Of a DNA stretch of 64,000 nucleotides, positions 1-8,223 are shown piece after piece. The stretch is from Duganella radicis (GTDB lineage Bacteria; Pseudomonadota; Gammaproteobacteria; Burkholderiales; Burkholderiaceae_D). Position 1 is the stretch's first letter; each line of letters starts with the position of its first letter. A program made the translations under genes and the position numbers. The stretch lies in NCBI RefSeq assembly GCF_009720825.1, contig NZ_WNKY01000005.1, positions 62,001 to 126,000 on the forward strand, written 5' to 3'. The notes under the pieces are model-generated. The model made no database searches. It was not told the origin of the DNA and saw nothing but the letters and a program-made list of their open reading frames with translations.

Positions 1-1
1 G

Positions 2-736
2 GCACTGCGCGGCTCGCCGCAACTTTGCAAGCTGGGCGGCGACAGCCGCTTTGGCGATTACGCCGCCCGCATCGTCCGCATCCAGCAATTGCCGGCGGCG
101 CAGCGGGCCGCCATGCTGGCCAGCGAACGCGCGCTGCTGGCGCACTGGGGCCAGCAGCGTCCGGCGCCCGCCGCCTGGCCAGCGCCGTTGCCGCAAGACG
201 CCGCACTGGCGCTGCTCAAGTCAGGCCAGGCACGGCCGGCGTTGCCGCCCACCCTGGCGGTGCAACTGTTAAGCGAGAAGCAAAGCTATGCCGCCATGGG
301 ACGCGAAGACCAATGCCTGCTGCAACTGTGGTGGTTCAATCATCAGCTGCAACAGGGCGTGGCGCCGGCGACCGCCTTGAATGCCTTCCGCTACGGCACG
401 CTGATCCATGCCAGCGATCGCTTCGTCGGCATGTTCGAACCGCTGGCCGCCACCCAGCCGACGCCGGGCCGGCAGACCTATCCCGGCCTCGCCACCCGCT
501 TCCAGGCCGAGGGCGCCACTGTCCTGCAATTCCAGCGCGATGGCGACGGCAAGCCGCAACAGGTCAGCGTCATCGGCCGCAAGGTGGAAGTGCCCGGCAT
601 CCGCGGCGTGCGGCCGGTGGCGTTTGAAAACGTGTTCGATGCGCAGGCCATCAAATACCTGACGGACAACAAACCGCCGAGCGGCACACCGCTCAAGCTA
701 CAACTGGTGTGGAAACTGGAAGGAGCACAGCCATGA
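2..736 (+). CDS. C-terminal part of an unidentified protein (5' end outside window)
   Basis: The frame is open from the first complete codon of the window to a TGA at 734-736, so the true start lies upstream. About 244 residues are visible. They are rich in Ala, Gln and Arg. The last 50 residues (around VSVIGRKVEVPGIRGVRPVAF and a final LQLVWKLEG) look like a compact beta-rich end, vaguely like the C-terminal domain of TonB-type transducers, but I cannot place it in a family. The stop overlaps the start of the next gene (ATGA), so the two are probably cotranscribed and translationally coupled. Function unknown. Confidence 0.6.
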   Translation, partial: ALRGSPQLCKLGGDSRFGDYAARIVRIQQLPAAQRAAMLASERALLAHWGQQRPAPAAWPAPLPQDAALALLKSGQARPALPPTLAVQLLSEKQSYAAMGREDQCLLQLWWFNHQLQQGVAPATALNAFRYGTLIHASDRFVGMFEPLAATQPTPGRQTYPGLATRFQAEGATVLQFQRDGDGKPQQVSVIGRKVEVPGIRGVRPVAFENVFDAQAIKYLTDNKPPSGTPLKLQLVWKLEGAQP

Positions 737-1722
737 CGTCCCCGATACGCAAACTCTTGCCGGCGCTGTGCTTGTGCGCCGCCGGCTTGGCAGGCGCGGC
801 CGAGGATGCGCCCATCACCACCCAATCCATGCAGGCATTCTGGTGGGGCGACTTTGCCACGCTGGAGCAACAAAACGCCGTGCTGCGCCAGCCCGGTCAT
901 ATCGGCAAGGACGGCGTGGTGGAGGTCGAATGGTTCCGCATCGGCGTGGGCAAGGTCATCAACGCCAGCAGCAGCGAGGCGTATCTGCAAGAGCTGGAAA
1001 AGCTGACGCTGCAATGGACCCGTGAACATCCGACATCGGCGCTGGCCCACATCCTGTACGCGCGGGTGCTGGTGGCGCATGGCTGGGCGTATCGTGGCGG
1101 CGGCTACGCCAAGGACGTGCCGCCGCAAGCCTGGCAGGATTTCGAGGACTATCTGCACCGGGCCGCCCAGCACCTGCTGGACCATGCCGAGGTGGCGCTG
1201 AGCGACAGCGAGGGCCACAACGTCCTGCTCGGCATCGCCAAGACCATGGACTGGGAAGACCAGCATATCTGGAACATCATCAACGACGGCTTAAAGCGCA
1301 ATCCGGACGACGTCACCCTCTACTTCACCGCCCTGAGCAGCCTGCTGCCGAAATGGGGCGGCGACGCCCGGCGGCTGGACAACTTCATCCGCAAGGCGAC
1401 CGAGCAGACCAAGGCGCAATTCGGCACCGGCATGTATGCGCGCCTGTACTCGGCGGCGGCGGACGAAGACTACGGCCACACGCTGTTCCAGGACAGCAAG
1501 GCCGACTGGCCGACCTTCAAGCGCAGCTACGAAGACATGCTGGCGCGCTACCCCAGCGCGGGCCGGCGCAACCGCTATGCCTATATGGCTTGCCTGGCCA
1601 AGGACAAAGCCACGCTGCTGGCGCAGCTTCAACTGCTGGGCGATCAGGTCGCACCCGACTCCTGGGGCCCGAACGCGCAACGCAGCCTGGAAAGCTGCCA
1701 GCGCTGGGCGCAGCAAGGATAA
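733..1722 (+). CDS. DUF4034-like secreted protein with helical repeats
   Basis: This 329-residue protein starts at the ATG at 733, which overlaps the upstream stop and follows GGAAGGAG. That start gives a clean signal peptide (MTSPIRKLLPALCLCAAGLAGA), whereas an earlier in-frame start would add residues ahead of it. The mature part has paired aromatic and helical motifs such as FWWGDFATLEQQN, AHGWAYRGGGYAKDVP, LLPKWGGDARRLDNFIR and MYARLY. I recall these from DUF4034 proteins, which resemble TPR-type helical repeats. It is probably exported to the periplasm. No catalytic motif is visible. It forms a two-gene unit with the truncated gene before it. The domain name is from memory. Confidence 0.7.
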   Translation: MTSPIRKLLPALCLCAAGLAGAAEDAPITTQSMQAFWWGDFATLEQQNAVLRQPGHIGKDGVVEVEWFRIGVGKVINASSSEAYLQELEKLTLQWTREHPTSALAHILYARVLVAHGWAYRGGGYAKDVPPQAWQDFEDYLHRAAQHLLDHAEVALSDSEGHNVLLGIAKTMDWEDQHIWNIINDGLKRNPDDVTLYFTALSSLLPKWGGDARRLDNFIRKATEQTKAQFGTGMYARLYSAAADEDYGHTLFQDSKADWPTFKRSYEDMLARYPSAGRRNRYAYMACLAKDKATLLAQLQLLGDQVAPDSWGPNAQRSLESCQRWAQQG

Positions 1723-1778
1723 GCTGCGATGGCGCGTGGCCTGCTACTCGCGCTGTGCCGCCACAGCCAGCAGCACAG

Positions 1779-2531
1779 TTACCGCTGATCACCGGGAGTT
1801 CGGATGAATTGCGGCGGCTCCGGAAATACCGGCATCCCATCAGGTCCGAGCTTGACGGGTGCGGACTGTGGTTCGTCCGTGCGAGCAGGAATGGATTTTG
1901 GAATAGACGATGCCAGTGCGAAAAGCTGCGTTTTCCTCTTTTCCAACACCACGTTCGCATCCAGCCACAACTCATAACTACGCCGACTCTCAACCCAGCT
2001 GATGAAAGAGACCGCCTTGCCACCCGGCGCTTGCAGCACGTCCAACCGGGCAGGCAAGCCATTCACACGCTCGGGCTCATCTTCTGGCTTGCGATAGACA
2101 TGCGTACCGTCGGCCGACATATCGTCTTCAAACAGGGTGAGGATATGGCCGTCGGGCATTTTAAAGCTGCGGTACAAGCGCGACCTTACCCCCGATACAG
2201 TTTCGGCAACCGTCGCTACACTGGGGAAGGAGTTAAAAGGCGTCGCGGCCAAATCAACCGGACGGAAATCCAGGCTCGACAAGACCACGGCCGCCGGCAA
2301 CAGGCCGAGACCGATATCGTATCGCGCCAGGTTAGCCTCGCAGACCGTTTCATACCCAACACGCTGCACCTCGGCATCCCGACGTGCATTAAACGCCGCA
2401 AATTCGCTGGTTCCCGGAGGCGGTCCAAGCCCGCACCTTACAGTTTGGAACTCCTCCTGCGATGACAGCGCTGCATACATGCACGCCGCGACTGCCACAA
2501 AGCCAAACGACACCAAGCGAATTGTTCGCAT
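1779..2531 (-). CDS. hypothetical lipoprotein-like or membrane-anchored protein
   Basis: This 250-residue product is unrecognised. I chose the ATG at 2531, since a GTG three codons upstream has no better ribosome binding site. The N-terminus is a short basic stretch followed by a hydrophobic run ending in VAVAAC, which fits a lipobox, so it may be a lipoprotein. A second hydrophobic segment (IGLGLLPAAVVLSSL, about residues 73-87) could be a membrane helix. The rest is polar, with a Pro-rich tail. It stands alone, divergent from the small lipoprotein gene at 2665 and convergent with the DUF4034-like gene. Codon use is typical of the window except near its start, where the DNA becomes AT-rich. 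Confidence 0.55.
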   Translation of the reverse strand: MRTIRLVSFGFVAVAACMYAALSSQEEFQTVRCGLGPPPGTSEFAAFNARRDAEVQRVGYETVCEANLARYDIGLGLLPAAVVLSSLDFRPVDLAATPFNSFPSVATVAETVSGVRSRLYRSFKMPDGHILTLFEDDMSADGTHVYRKPEDEPERVNGLPARLDVLQAPGGKAVSFISWVESRRSYELWLDANVVLEKRKTQLFALASSIPKSIPARTDEPQSAPVKLGPDGMPVFPEPPQFIRTPGDQR

Positions 2532-2577
2532 CACAGCCACCCGCTGATCAATTTTACAAGCTTTTTATTGCAAACAT

Positions 2578-2583
2578 TATAAT
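2578..2583 (+). promoter_or_regulatory. Putative sigma-70 -10 box upstream of the small lipoprotein gene
   Basis: A perfect TATAAT lies in AT-rich DNA between the divergent genes at 2531 and 2665. The best -35 candidates 16-18 nt upstream (around TTACAA at 2554) are poor, so the promoter is tentative. It would give a leader of roughly 75 nt. Confidence 0.35.
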
Positions 2584-2664
2584 CGGACGACGACGAGGCT
2601 ACATAGCTATTCGCAGAGTGCAAGTTCTATGGAATGATCCAGATACGTTCAGTCAGGGAAAGCT

Positions 2665-2970
2665 ATGAAACATCTCATTAAGCCGCTGCTGATCTTAGTC
2701 CCAATATTGCTGGCTGCTTGTTCGCCACCGAAAGACTCTAGAGTGCTGAAGGTAACGGTGAAGGCAGATACATTTATCGTCAACAGCCAAACTTATTTAA
2801 GTTCCAAGGATTTAACAGCTGCTCTAAGGAAGATGCCCCATCCTGACGCAATCGCTGTTATCCAAGAGCATGGCATTTCTCCAGAACGCCATGATGAAGC
2901 AATGTCGGCGATCCAAAGTGCTGACCTCAAAGTGCCAATCGGCTTTGTTGGAAACGAAGTCTTTTACTAA
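2665..2970 (+). CDS. small AT-rich lipoprotein, possibly ExbD-like fold
   Basis: The product has 101 residues. The signal peptide ends in LLAAC (Cys at about residue 19), a clear lipobox, so it is likely lipid-anchored in the cell envelope. GGGAAAG precedes the ATG. The mature part (LKVTVKADTFIVNSQ, LSSKDLTAALRKM, then an alternating beta-alpha pattern) resembles the periplasmic part of ExbD/TolR-type proteins, but no membrane helix or proton-pathway Asp is present. The similarity is a pattern judgement only. The gene is clearly more AT-rich than its neighbours, which suggests transfer. It converges on the MNT gene with a 15 bp gap. Confidence 0.65.
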   Translation: MKHLIKPLLILVPILLAACSPPKDSRVLKVTVKADTFIVNSQTYLSSKDLTAALRKMPHPDAIAVIQEHGISPERHDEAMSAIQSADLKVPIGFVGNEVFY

Positions 2971-2985
2971 GTGAGAGGTGCGCCT

Positions 2986-3276
2986 TTATACAGGTACGGC
3001 TTCAACGGCGACTTGTGAACGGAATTCTTCAGGTACGGCGTTAGTCGTGAGCACGTCCACTGGCACGCCTAACAACTCAAGCAATTCGTGGCGGATGGCG
3101 CCGATGTCGAACAGTGTGGTTTCCGGCGTCGGTTCGACCAAGAGGTCGAGGTCGCTGCCCTCTTCGTCTTCGCCGCGCGCGGTCGAGCCGAACACGCGCA
3201 CGTTCCTGGCCCGGTGCGATTCCACGATCTTCCGGATGGCGTGACGATGCAGGCGCAGGGCTTCCGAGGGCTTCAC
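2986..3276 (-). CDS. MNT-type minimal nucleotidyltransferase antitoxin, orphan
   Basis: This 96-residue protein has the signature GS-X10-DXD in full (GSTARG at about residues 31-36, then SDLDLLV), followed by the usual downstream hydrophobic core ending in VDVL. This is the minimal nucleotidyltransferase (MNT) fold. Family members normally pair with a HEPN toxin, which they inactivate by adding AMP to a tyrosine. Here no HEPN-like gene is seen on either side: downstream lies the convergent lipoprotein gene and upstream the hemerythrin-PdxH gene. It is therefore an orphan antitoxin or a stand-alone nucleotidyltransferase. All catalytic acidic residues appear intact. Confidence 0.85.
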   Translation of the reverse strand: MKPSEALRLHRHAIRKIVESHRARNVRVFGSTARGEDEEGSDLDLLVEPTPETTLFDIGAIRHELLELLGVPVDVLTTNAVPEEFRSQVAVEAVPV

Positions 3277-3339
3277 TAAAGTCTCCCTTGTGCGATTTAC
3301 TCTAGAATACTCCTGTTACCAAGCCAAAGCCCTCACGCC

Positions 3340-4575
3340 ATGAGCAATTCTTTGTATGACACCGCCCCGGATTTCAGCCAGCCGATCGCTGTGCTGAAGC
3401 ATTGCCACGACCGCATCCGCAAGCAGCTGACCACCCTGCAAAACCTGTTGGCGCACCTGCCCAAGCATGGCGCCGATGCCGACGCCCAAAGGGCCGCGCA
3501 GGCGGTGCTGAAATACTTTAATAACGCCGCCCATCTGCACCATGAGGACGAGGAGCAAAACCTGCTGCCCATGCTGCACGCCACCGCGCGCGACGCCGAC
3601 GCCGCCCTGCTGGCCGAGCTGACGCCCGGCATTCTGGCCGGTCACCAGCAAATGGATAGAGACTGGTCTATAATCAAATCGCAACTTGAGCAGATTGCCA
3701 ATGGCGCCGGTTCCGCCCTCTCGGCCAGCGATGTCGCCCGTTTCTGCGACACTTACGCGGCCCACATGGTGGTGGAGGAATCGCATATCGCGCCCATGGC
3801 CAAGCGCCTCTTCAGCGCCGAGCAAATGGCGCAACTGGGCAGCGCGATGCAGGTGCGGCGCGGGATCACCCCCGACCTGCCAGTCAGCCAGGTGCCCGAA
3901 CAACAGGCCGCGCCGGTCCACAACACGGTGGCCGACGGCGTGGTGCTGGCTGACCTGCGCCTTGACTACGGCCGCGCCAGCCTGACGGAACACGATGTGC
4001 TGGACGATCCGATCGCCCAGTTCGGCAAGTGGTTTGAGGAAGCCCTGCACGCCAAGGTCAATGAACCGAACGCGATGAGCGTGGCCACCGTCGATGCCGA
4101 CGGCAAGCCCAGTTCGCGCATTGTCCTGATCAAGCAATACGACCAGCGTGGCTTCACCTGGTACACCAATTACGAGAGCCTTAAAGGCCGGCAACTGCGC
4201 GCCAACCCGCACGCCGCGTTGCTATTCTTTTGGAGTGAACTTGAACGCCAGGTGCGGATCGAAGGCAAGGTGGTGCAAACCGCCGCCGAGGAAAGCGACA
4301 CCTATTTTTACAGCCGGCCGGTGAAGAGCCAGATCGCCGCGATCGCTTCGCGGCAGAGCGCGCCCATCGCCAACCGGGAACAGATGGAAGCCAATTACGA
4401 GGCGGCGGCCGCGCTCAGCGGCGAGCATCCGGTGCGGCCGGCACATTGGGGCGGTTATCGCCTCGACCCGGAACGCATCGAGTTCTGGCAGGGCCGCCGC
4501 TCGCGCTTCCATGACCGGATTGTGTATGTCAAGCAAGCAGATGGCAACTGGTTAAAGGAGCGTTTGCAGCCGTAA
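3340..4575 (+). CDS. pdxH: fusion of a hemerythrin domain and pyridoxamine 5'-phosphate oxidase
   Basis: One uninterrupted 411-residue frame joins two domains. Residues 1-175 are a hemerythrin-like four-helix bundle with candidate iron ligands H23, H67/H68 and E72, H102, H142, E146 and H149. Residues 176-202 form a linker rich in Pro and Gln. Residues 203-411 are a complete PNPOx: the start ADLRLDYG, the FMN-binding stretch around SSRIVLIKQYD (258-268), RPVKSQIAAIASRQS (326-340) and the signature EFWQGRRSRFHDR (381-393). The enzyme oxidises PNP or PMP to PLP with FMN and O2. No ATG and no Shine-Dalgarno lies near the domain junction, so separate translation of PdxH is unlikely. Ordinary PdxH proteins have about 210 residues. 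Confidence 0.93.
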   Translation: MSNSLYDTAPDFSQPIAVLKHCHDRIRKQLTTLQNLLAHLPKHGADADAQRAAQAVLKYFNNAAHLHHEDEEQNLLPMLHATARDADAALLAELTPGILAGHQQMDRDWSIIKSQLEQIANGAGSALSASDVARFCDTYAAHMVVEESHIAPMAKRLFSAEQMAQLGSAMQVRRGITPDLPVSQVPEQQAAPVHNTVADGVVLADLRLDYGRASLTEHDVLDDPIAQFGKWFEEALHAKVNEPNAMSVATVDADGKPSSRIVLIKQYDQRGFTWYTNYESLKGRQLRANPHAALLFFWSELERQVRIEGKVVQTAAEESDTYFYSRPVKSQIAAIASRQSAPIANREQMEANYEAAAALSGEHPVRPAHWGGYRLDPERIEFWQGRRSRFHDRIVYVKQADGNWLKERLQP

Positions 4576-4596
4576 GCATGGCGCCTCCTTTTTATT

Positions 4597-4611
4597 GAGG
4601 AGGTTATCTTG
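4597..4611 (+). promoter_or_regulatory. Strong ribosome binding site that sets a TTG start
   Basis: GAGGAGG at 4597-4603 lies 5 nt before TTG at 4609-4611. No ATG occurs until 4648, which would cut off the start of the enzyme and lacks such a site. The TTG is therefore taken as the start of the cyclopropane synthase-like gene. Confidence 0.75.
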
Positions 4612-5820
4612 TTCGTAAAGAATCAACTCAGCAACTGGATCGACGGCATGCGCGCGCAGCTCACGCTGCCGCTGCGCATCGAATTGTGGAACGGCCAGCA
4701 GGTCGACCTGTCCAGCGAGGCGCCGCGCGTCACCATCAGGCTGCCCAATGTGGCGTCGGCGCGCTACCTGCTGACACCGTCGCTGTCCAACCTCGGCGCC
4801 GCCTACGTGGAGGGCGCCATCGAGGTCAAGGGCAAGGCGCGCGACATGATTGCCGTGGTCAACGCGCTGGCGCGCACCTCGCTCAAGGCCGAGGGCAAGT
4901 TCGCGCGGCTGGCGCGCAGCTTCCACCACAGCAAGCAGAAGGACGCCGAGGCGATCCGCTATCACTACGACGTCTCCAACGAGTTCTACCAGCAGTTCCT
5001 CGATCCGCACATGGTGTATTCCTGCGCCTATTTTGAAAACGGCGACGAGGACCTGGCCAGCGCGCAGCTCAAGAAGATCGACCACATCCTGCGCAAGATC
5101 GCGCTGCAACCCGGCCAGACCCTGCTCGACATCGGCTGCGGCTGGGGCGCGCTGGTGATCCGCGCGGCGCAGCGCTACAACGCGCGCTGCGTCGGCGTCA
5201 CGCTGTCGGAAAATCAGTACGCGCTGGCGCGGCAGCGCGTGCGCGAGGCCGGGCTGGAACACCTGATCGAGATCCGCCTGCAAGACTACCGCGACGTGCG
5301 CGGCCAGTTCGACCGCATCACCAGCGTCGGCATGTTCGAGCACGTGGGCCTGCGCCACTTGCCGGAGTATTTCACCGCCATCCACAACCTGCTGGCGCCC
5401 GACGGCGTGGTGATGAACCACGGCATCACCACCACCGATCCCGACAACGGCGAGACGCCCTACGGCGGCGGCGAGTTCATTGAAAAATATGTGTTCCCGC
5501 ACGGCGAGCTGGCCCACATCGGCCATGTGCTGCGCGCCATGCAGCAGGGCGCGCTGGAGGTGAGCGACGTGGAAAACCTGCGCCGCCACTACGCCCGCAC
5601 CTGCGCCATCTGGACCGACAATTTCGAGGCGCACGGCGACCAGGTGCGCGCGCTGGCCGGCGACAAGCGCTACCGCATCTGGCACGTGTATCTGGCCGGC
5701 TGCGCCTACGCGTTTGAACAGGACTGGATCAGCCTGTACCAGATCGTCGGCCGCAAGGCGGGCCAGCGTTCGGCCGCGCTGCCGTGGTCACGCCAGCATA
5801 TGTACCCGGCCGCTACCTGA
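4609..5820 (+). CDS. cfa: cyclopropane-fatty-acyl-phospholipid synthase-family methyltransferase
   Basis: The 403-residue protein has the two-part layout of the CFA synthase family. An N-terminal domain of about 100 residues precedes YHYDVSNEFYQQFLD (about 121-135), the SAM-binding motif LLDIGCGWGALVI (about 168-180), and GMFEHVGLRHLPEYF. The family transfers a methylene group from SAM to unsaturated acyl chains of membrane phospholipids. The start is TTG, set by a strong ribosome binding site. The gene lies 33 bp after the PdxH fusion and overlaps the 3' end of msrA by 8 bp on the other strand. Which lipid it modifies cannot be told from sequence; the symbol is a family assignment. Confidence 0.85.
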   Translation: MFVKNQLSNWIDGMRAQLTLPLRIELWNGQQVDLSSEAPRVTIRLPNVASARYLLTPSLSNLGAAYVEGAIEVKGKARDMIAVVNALARTSLKAEGKFARLARSFHHSKQKDAEAIRYHYDVSNEFYQQFLDPHMVYSCAYFENGDEDLASAQLKKIDHILRKIALQPGQTLLDIGCGWGALVIRAAQRYNARCVGVTLSENQYALARQRVREAGLEHLIEIRLQDYRDVRGQFDRITSVGMFEHVGLRHLPEYFTAIHNLLAPDGVVMNHGITTTDPDNGETPYGGGEFIEKYVFPHGELAHIGHVLRAMQQGALEVSDVENLRRHYARTCAIWTDNFEAHGDQVRALAGDKRYRIWHVYLAGCAYAFEQDWISLYQIVGRKAGQRSAALPWSRQHMYPAAT

Positions 5821-6337
5821 GGCGGTTGGCGTAGGTCTTGCGGAATTTTTCCAGCTTGGGCGCCACCACAAAGGCGCAATAGCCTTGCAGGGGATGCTGG
5901 CGGAAGTAGTCCTGGTGGTAGTCCTCGGCCTTGTAGAACACCCCGGCCGGGGCCAGTTCCGTCACGATGGGGGCGTCCCACACATGCGCCATTTCCGCCA
6001 CTACCTGGCGCGCCATGGCCTCCTGCTGCGGCGACTGGTAGAAGATCACGGAACGGTACTGGGTGCCGACGTCGTTGCCCTGGCGGTTGAGAGTGGTCGG
6101 GTCGTGGATGGTGAAGAAGATTTCCAGCAAATCGCGGTAGCTGATCACGGCCGGATCGAATGCCAGCCTGACCACTTCCGCGTGGCCGGTCTCGCCGGCG
6201 CACACTTGTTCATAGGTGGGGTGCTCGACGTGGCCGCCGGCATAGCCGGATTCGACCGACGTCACGCCTTTGACTTCCATGTACACCGCCTCGGTGCACC
6301 AGAAGCAGCCGCCGCCCAGTATCGCCGTTTCCGTCAT
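5813..6337 (-). CDS. msrA: peptide-methionine (S)-S-oxide reductase MsrA
   Basis: MsrA reduces methionine-S-sulfoxide in proteins and free methionine. The start at 6337 follows GGAGGAG and gives 174 residues beginning MTETAILGGGCFWCTEAV, with the catalytic Cys in GCFW (Cys11). GYAGG, the EVV stretch around residue 55 and FFTIHDPTTLNRQGNDVGTQYRS are typical of the family. It is a single MsrA domain without MsrB. Its downstream end overlaps the tail of the cfa-like gene by 8 bp. Repair of oxidised Met fits the nearby oxygen-linked genes (hemerythrin-PdxH, flavin reductase), but no operon links them. Confidence 0.95.
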   Translation of the reverse strand: MTETAILGGGCFWCTEAVYMEVKGVTSVESGYAGGHVEHPTYEQVCAGETGHAEVVRLAFDPAVISYRDLLEIFFTIHDPTTLNRQGNDVGTQYRSVIFYQSPQQEAMARQVVAEMAHVWDAPIVTELAPAGVFYKAEDYHQDYFRQHPLQGYCAFVVAPKLEKFRKTYANRLR

Positions 6338-6428
6338 GACGCACTCCTCCTTTCGGACCATGGTGTCACTGTAACGCAAACGTGGGCAATTCGCTACGGC
6401 AGCGCAAACTTTGGCATAATGGCAGACC

Positions 6429-6932
6429 ATGAACACCACTTCACCACGCGCCGAAGAGCGCAGCTTCGACACCGCCCACTTCCGCCAGGCGCTGGGCCAG
6501 TTTGCCACGGGCGTGACCATTATTACCACCCGGCTGGCCGACGGCAGCTTCCGCGGCCTGACCGCGAGTTCCTTCAATTCGGTGTCGCTGGAGCCGCCGC
6601 TGGTGTTGTGGAGCCTGTCCAACGGCGCCAACAGCATGCCCATCTTCACCGGCAACTCGCACTATGTGATCAATGTGCTCAATGCCGAGCAGGCCCATCT
6701 GGCCAAGAAGTTCGCCACCCGCGGCATCGACCCGTGGCAAGGACTGGAATACGAGCTGTCGCGCACCGGCCAGCCCATCATCAAGGGCGTGTCGGCCTGG
6801 TTCGAATGCCATAACCGCAGCCGCTACCCGGAGGGCGACCACGTGATTTTCGTCGGCGAAGTGGAATTCTGCGCGTTTTCGCCCTCCCCGCCGCTGATTT
6901 TCCACAGCGGCCAGTTCGCCGGCCTCGGTTAA
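6429..6932 (+). CDS. flavin reductase-family protein (FMN-binding split barrel)
   Basis: The 167 residues match the short flavin reductase family (HpaC, RutF, ActVB type). FRQALGQFATGVTIITT is at about residues 18-34, LTASSFNSVSLEPPLVLWSL at about 45-64, and the end contains GEVE and a final FHSGQF. Such enzymes reduce free FMN or FAD with NAD(P)H for a partner monooxygenase, or act in other split-barrel roles. No monooxygenase gene is adjacent, so the partner is unknown. It is divergent from msrA, about 90 bp away, with gcdH about 100 bp downstream on the same strand. Confidence 0.85.
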   Translation: MNTTSPRAEERSFDTAHFRQALGQFATGVTIITTRLADGSFRGLTASSFNSVSLEPPLVLWSLSNGANSMPIFTGNSHYVINVLNAEQAHLAKKFATRGIDPWQGLEYELSRTGQPIIKGVSAWFECHNRSRYPEGDHVIFVGEVEFCAFSPSPPLIFHSGQFAGLG

Positions 6933-7035
6933 GCCACGTCGAAAAACGGAAATTGGTGTCGCTCTTTGAAAAGCCGGCACCGGGGCGGCGGCATAGAATG
7001 CTGGCAGCATTCATCATCATAATGAGAGACTATCC

Positions 7036-8220
7036 ATGAGCCAAGCCCGCGCCCAATTCCACTGGGATGACCCCCTGCTGCTGGACCAGCAACTGACCGA
7101 CGACGAACGCATGGTGCGCGACGCCGCCGCCGCCTACTGCCAGGACAAGCTGCAACCGCGCATTCTGGAAGCCTTCCGCCACGAGCGGATGGACACCTCC
7201 ATCTTCCGTGAAATGGGCGAACTGGGCCTGCTGGGCCCGACCATTCCCGAGCAATACGGCGGTCCCGGCCTGAACTACGTGGCCTACGGCCTGATCGCGC
7301 GCGAAGTCGAGCGCGTCGACTCCGGCTACCGCTCGATGATGAGCGTGCAATCGTCGCTGGTGATGGTGCCGATCTACGAGTTCGGCACCGAGGCGCAAAA
7401 ACAGAAATACCTGCCCAGGCTGGCCAGCGGCGAGTGGATCGGCTGCTTCGGCCTGACCGAGCCCAATCACGGTTCCGACCCGGGCTCGATGATCACCCGC
7501 GCCAAAAAAGTGGCCGGCGGCTACGCCCTGAGCGGCGCCAAGATGTGGATCACCAATTCGCCGGTGGCCGATGTGTTCGTGGTGTGGGCCAAGGACGATG
7601 AAGGCGCGATCCGCGGCTTCGTGCTGGAAAAAGGCATGGCGGGCCTGAGCGCCCCGGCCATCCACGGCAAGTTCGGCCTGCGCGCCTCGATCACCGGCGA
7701 AATCGTCATGGATAATGTGTTTGTGCCGGAAGAGAACGCCTTCCCGGAGGTGCGCGGCCTGAAGGGGCCGTTCACCTGCCTGAACTCGGCACGCTACGGC
7801 ATCGCCTGGGGCGCGCTGGGCGCGGCCGAGTCGTGCTGGCACACCGCGCGCCAGTATGTGATGGACCGCGTGCAGTTTGGCCGTCCGTTGGCCGCCAATC
7901 AGCTGATCCAGAAGAAGCTGGCCGACATGCAGACCGAGATCACCATGGGCTTGCAGGGCTGCCTGCGCCTGGGCCGCATGAAGGATGAGGGCACGGCGGC
8001 GGTGGAAATCACCTCGATGATGAAGCGCAACTCGTGCGGCAAGTCGCTGGACGTGGCGCGCATGGCGCGCGACATGCTGGGCGGGAATGGTATTTCGGAC
8101 GAGTTCGGCATCATCCGCCACATGGTGAATCTGGAAGTCGTGAATACCTATGAAGGCACCCACGACATCCACGCCCTGATCCTGGGCCGGGCGCAAACCG
8201 GCATCCAGGCGTTTCAGTAA
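7036..8220 (+). CDS. gcdH: glutaryl-CoA dehydrogenase
   Basis: This 394-residue acyl-CoA dehydrogenase-fold flavoprotein carries residues typical of Gcd[22 protein letters not shown], the short SVQSSLVM stretch, [17 protein letters not shown] for FAD and substrate, and [18 protein letters not shown] near the end, with catalytic base Glu373. It converts glutaryl-CoA to crotonyl-CoA and CO2 in lysine, tryptophan and benzoate breakdown, passing electrons to ETF. It stands alone with its own ribosome binding site and ends 3 bp from the convergent chemoreceptor gene. Length and motifs are standard, with nothing missing. Confidence 0.93.
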   Translation: MSQARAQFHWDDPLLLDQQLTDDERMVRDAAAAYCQDKLQPRILEAFRHERMDTSIFREMGELGLLGPTIPEQYGGPGLNYVAYGLIAREVERVDSGYRSMMSVQSSLVMVPIYEFGTEAQKQKYLPRLASGEWIGCFGLTEPNHGSDPGSMITRAKKVAGGYALSGAKMWITNSPVADVFVVWAKDDEGAIRGFVLEKGMAGLSAPAIHGKFGLRASITGEIVMDNVFVPEENAFPEVRGLKGPFTCLNSARYGIAWGALGAAESCWHTARQYVMDRVQFGRPLAANQLIQKKLADMQTEITMGLQGCLRLGRMKDEGTAAVEITSMMKRNSCGKSLDVARMARDMLGGNGISDEFGIIRHMVNLEVVNTYEGTHDIHALILGRAQTGIQAFQ

Positions 8221-8223
8221 GGT

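Noticed and set aside
3840-3990. A possible frameshift or missed start separating hemerythrin from PdxH
   Set aside because: Both domains are in the same frame with no stop, and no usable start with a ribosome binding site exists at the junction.
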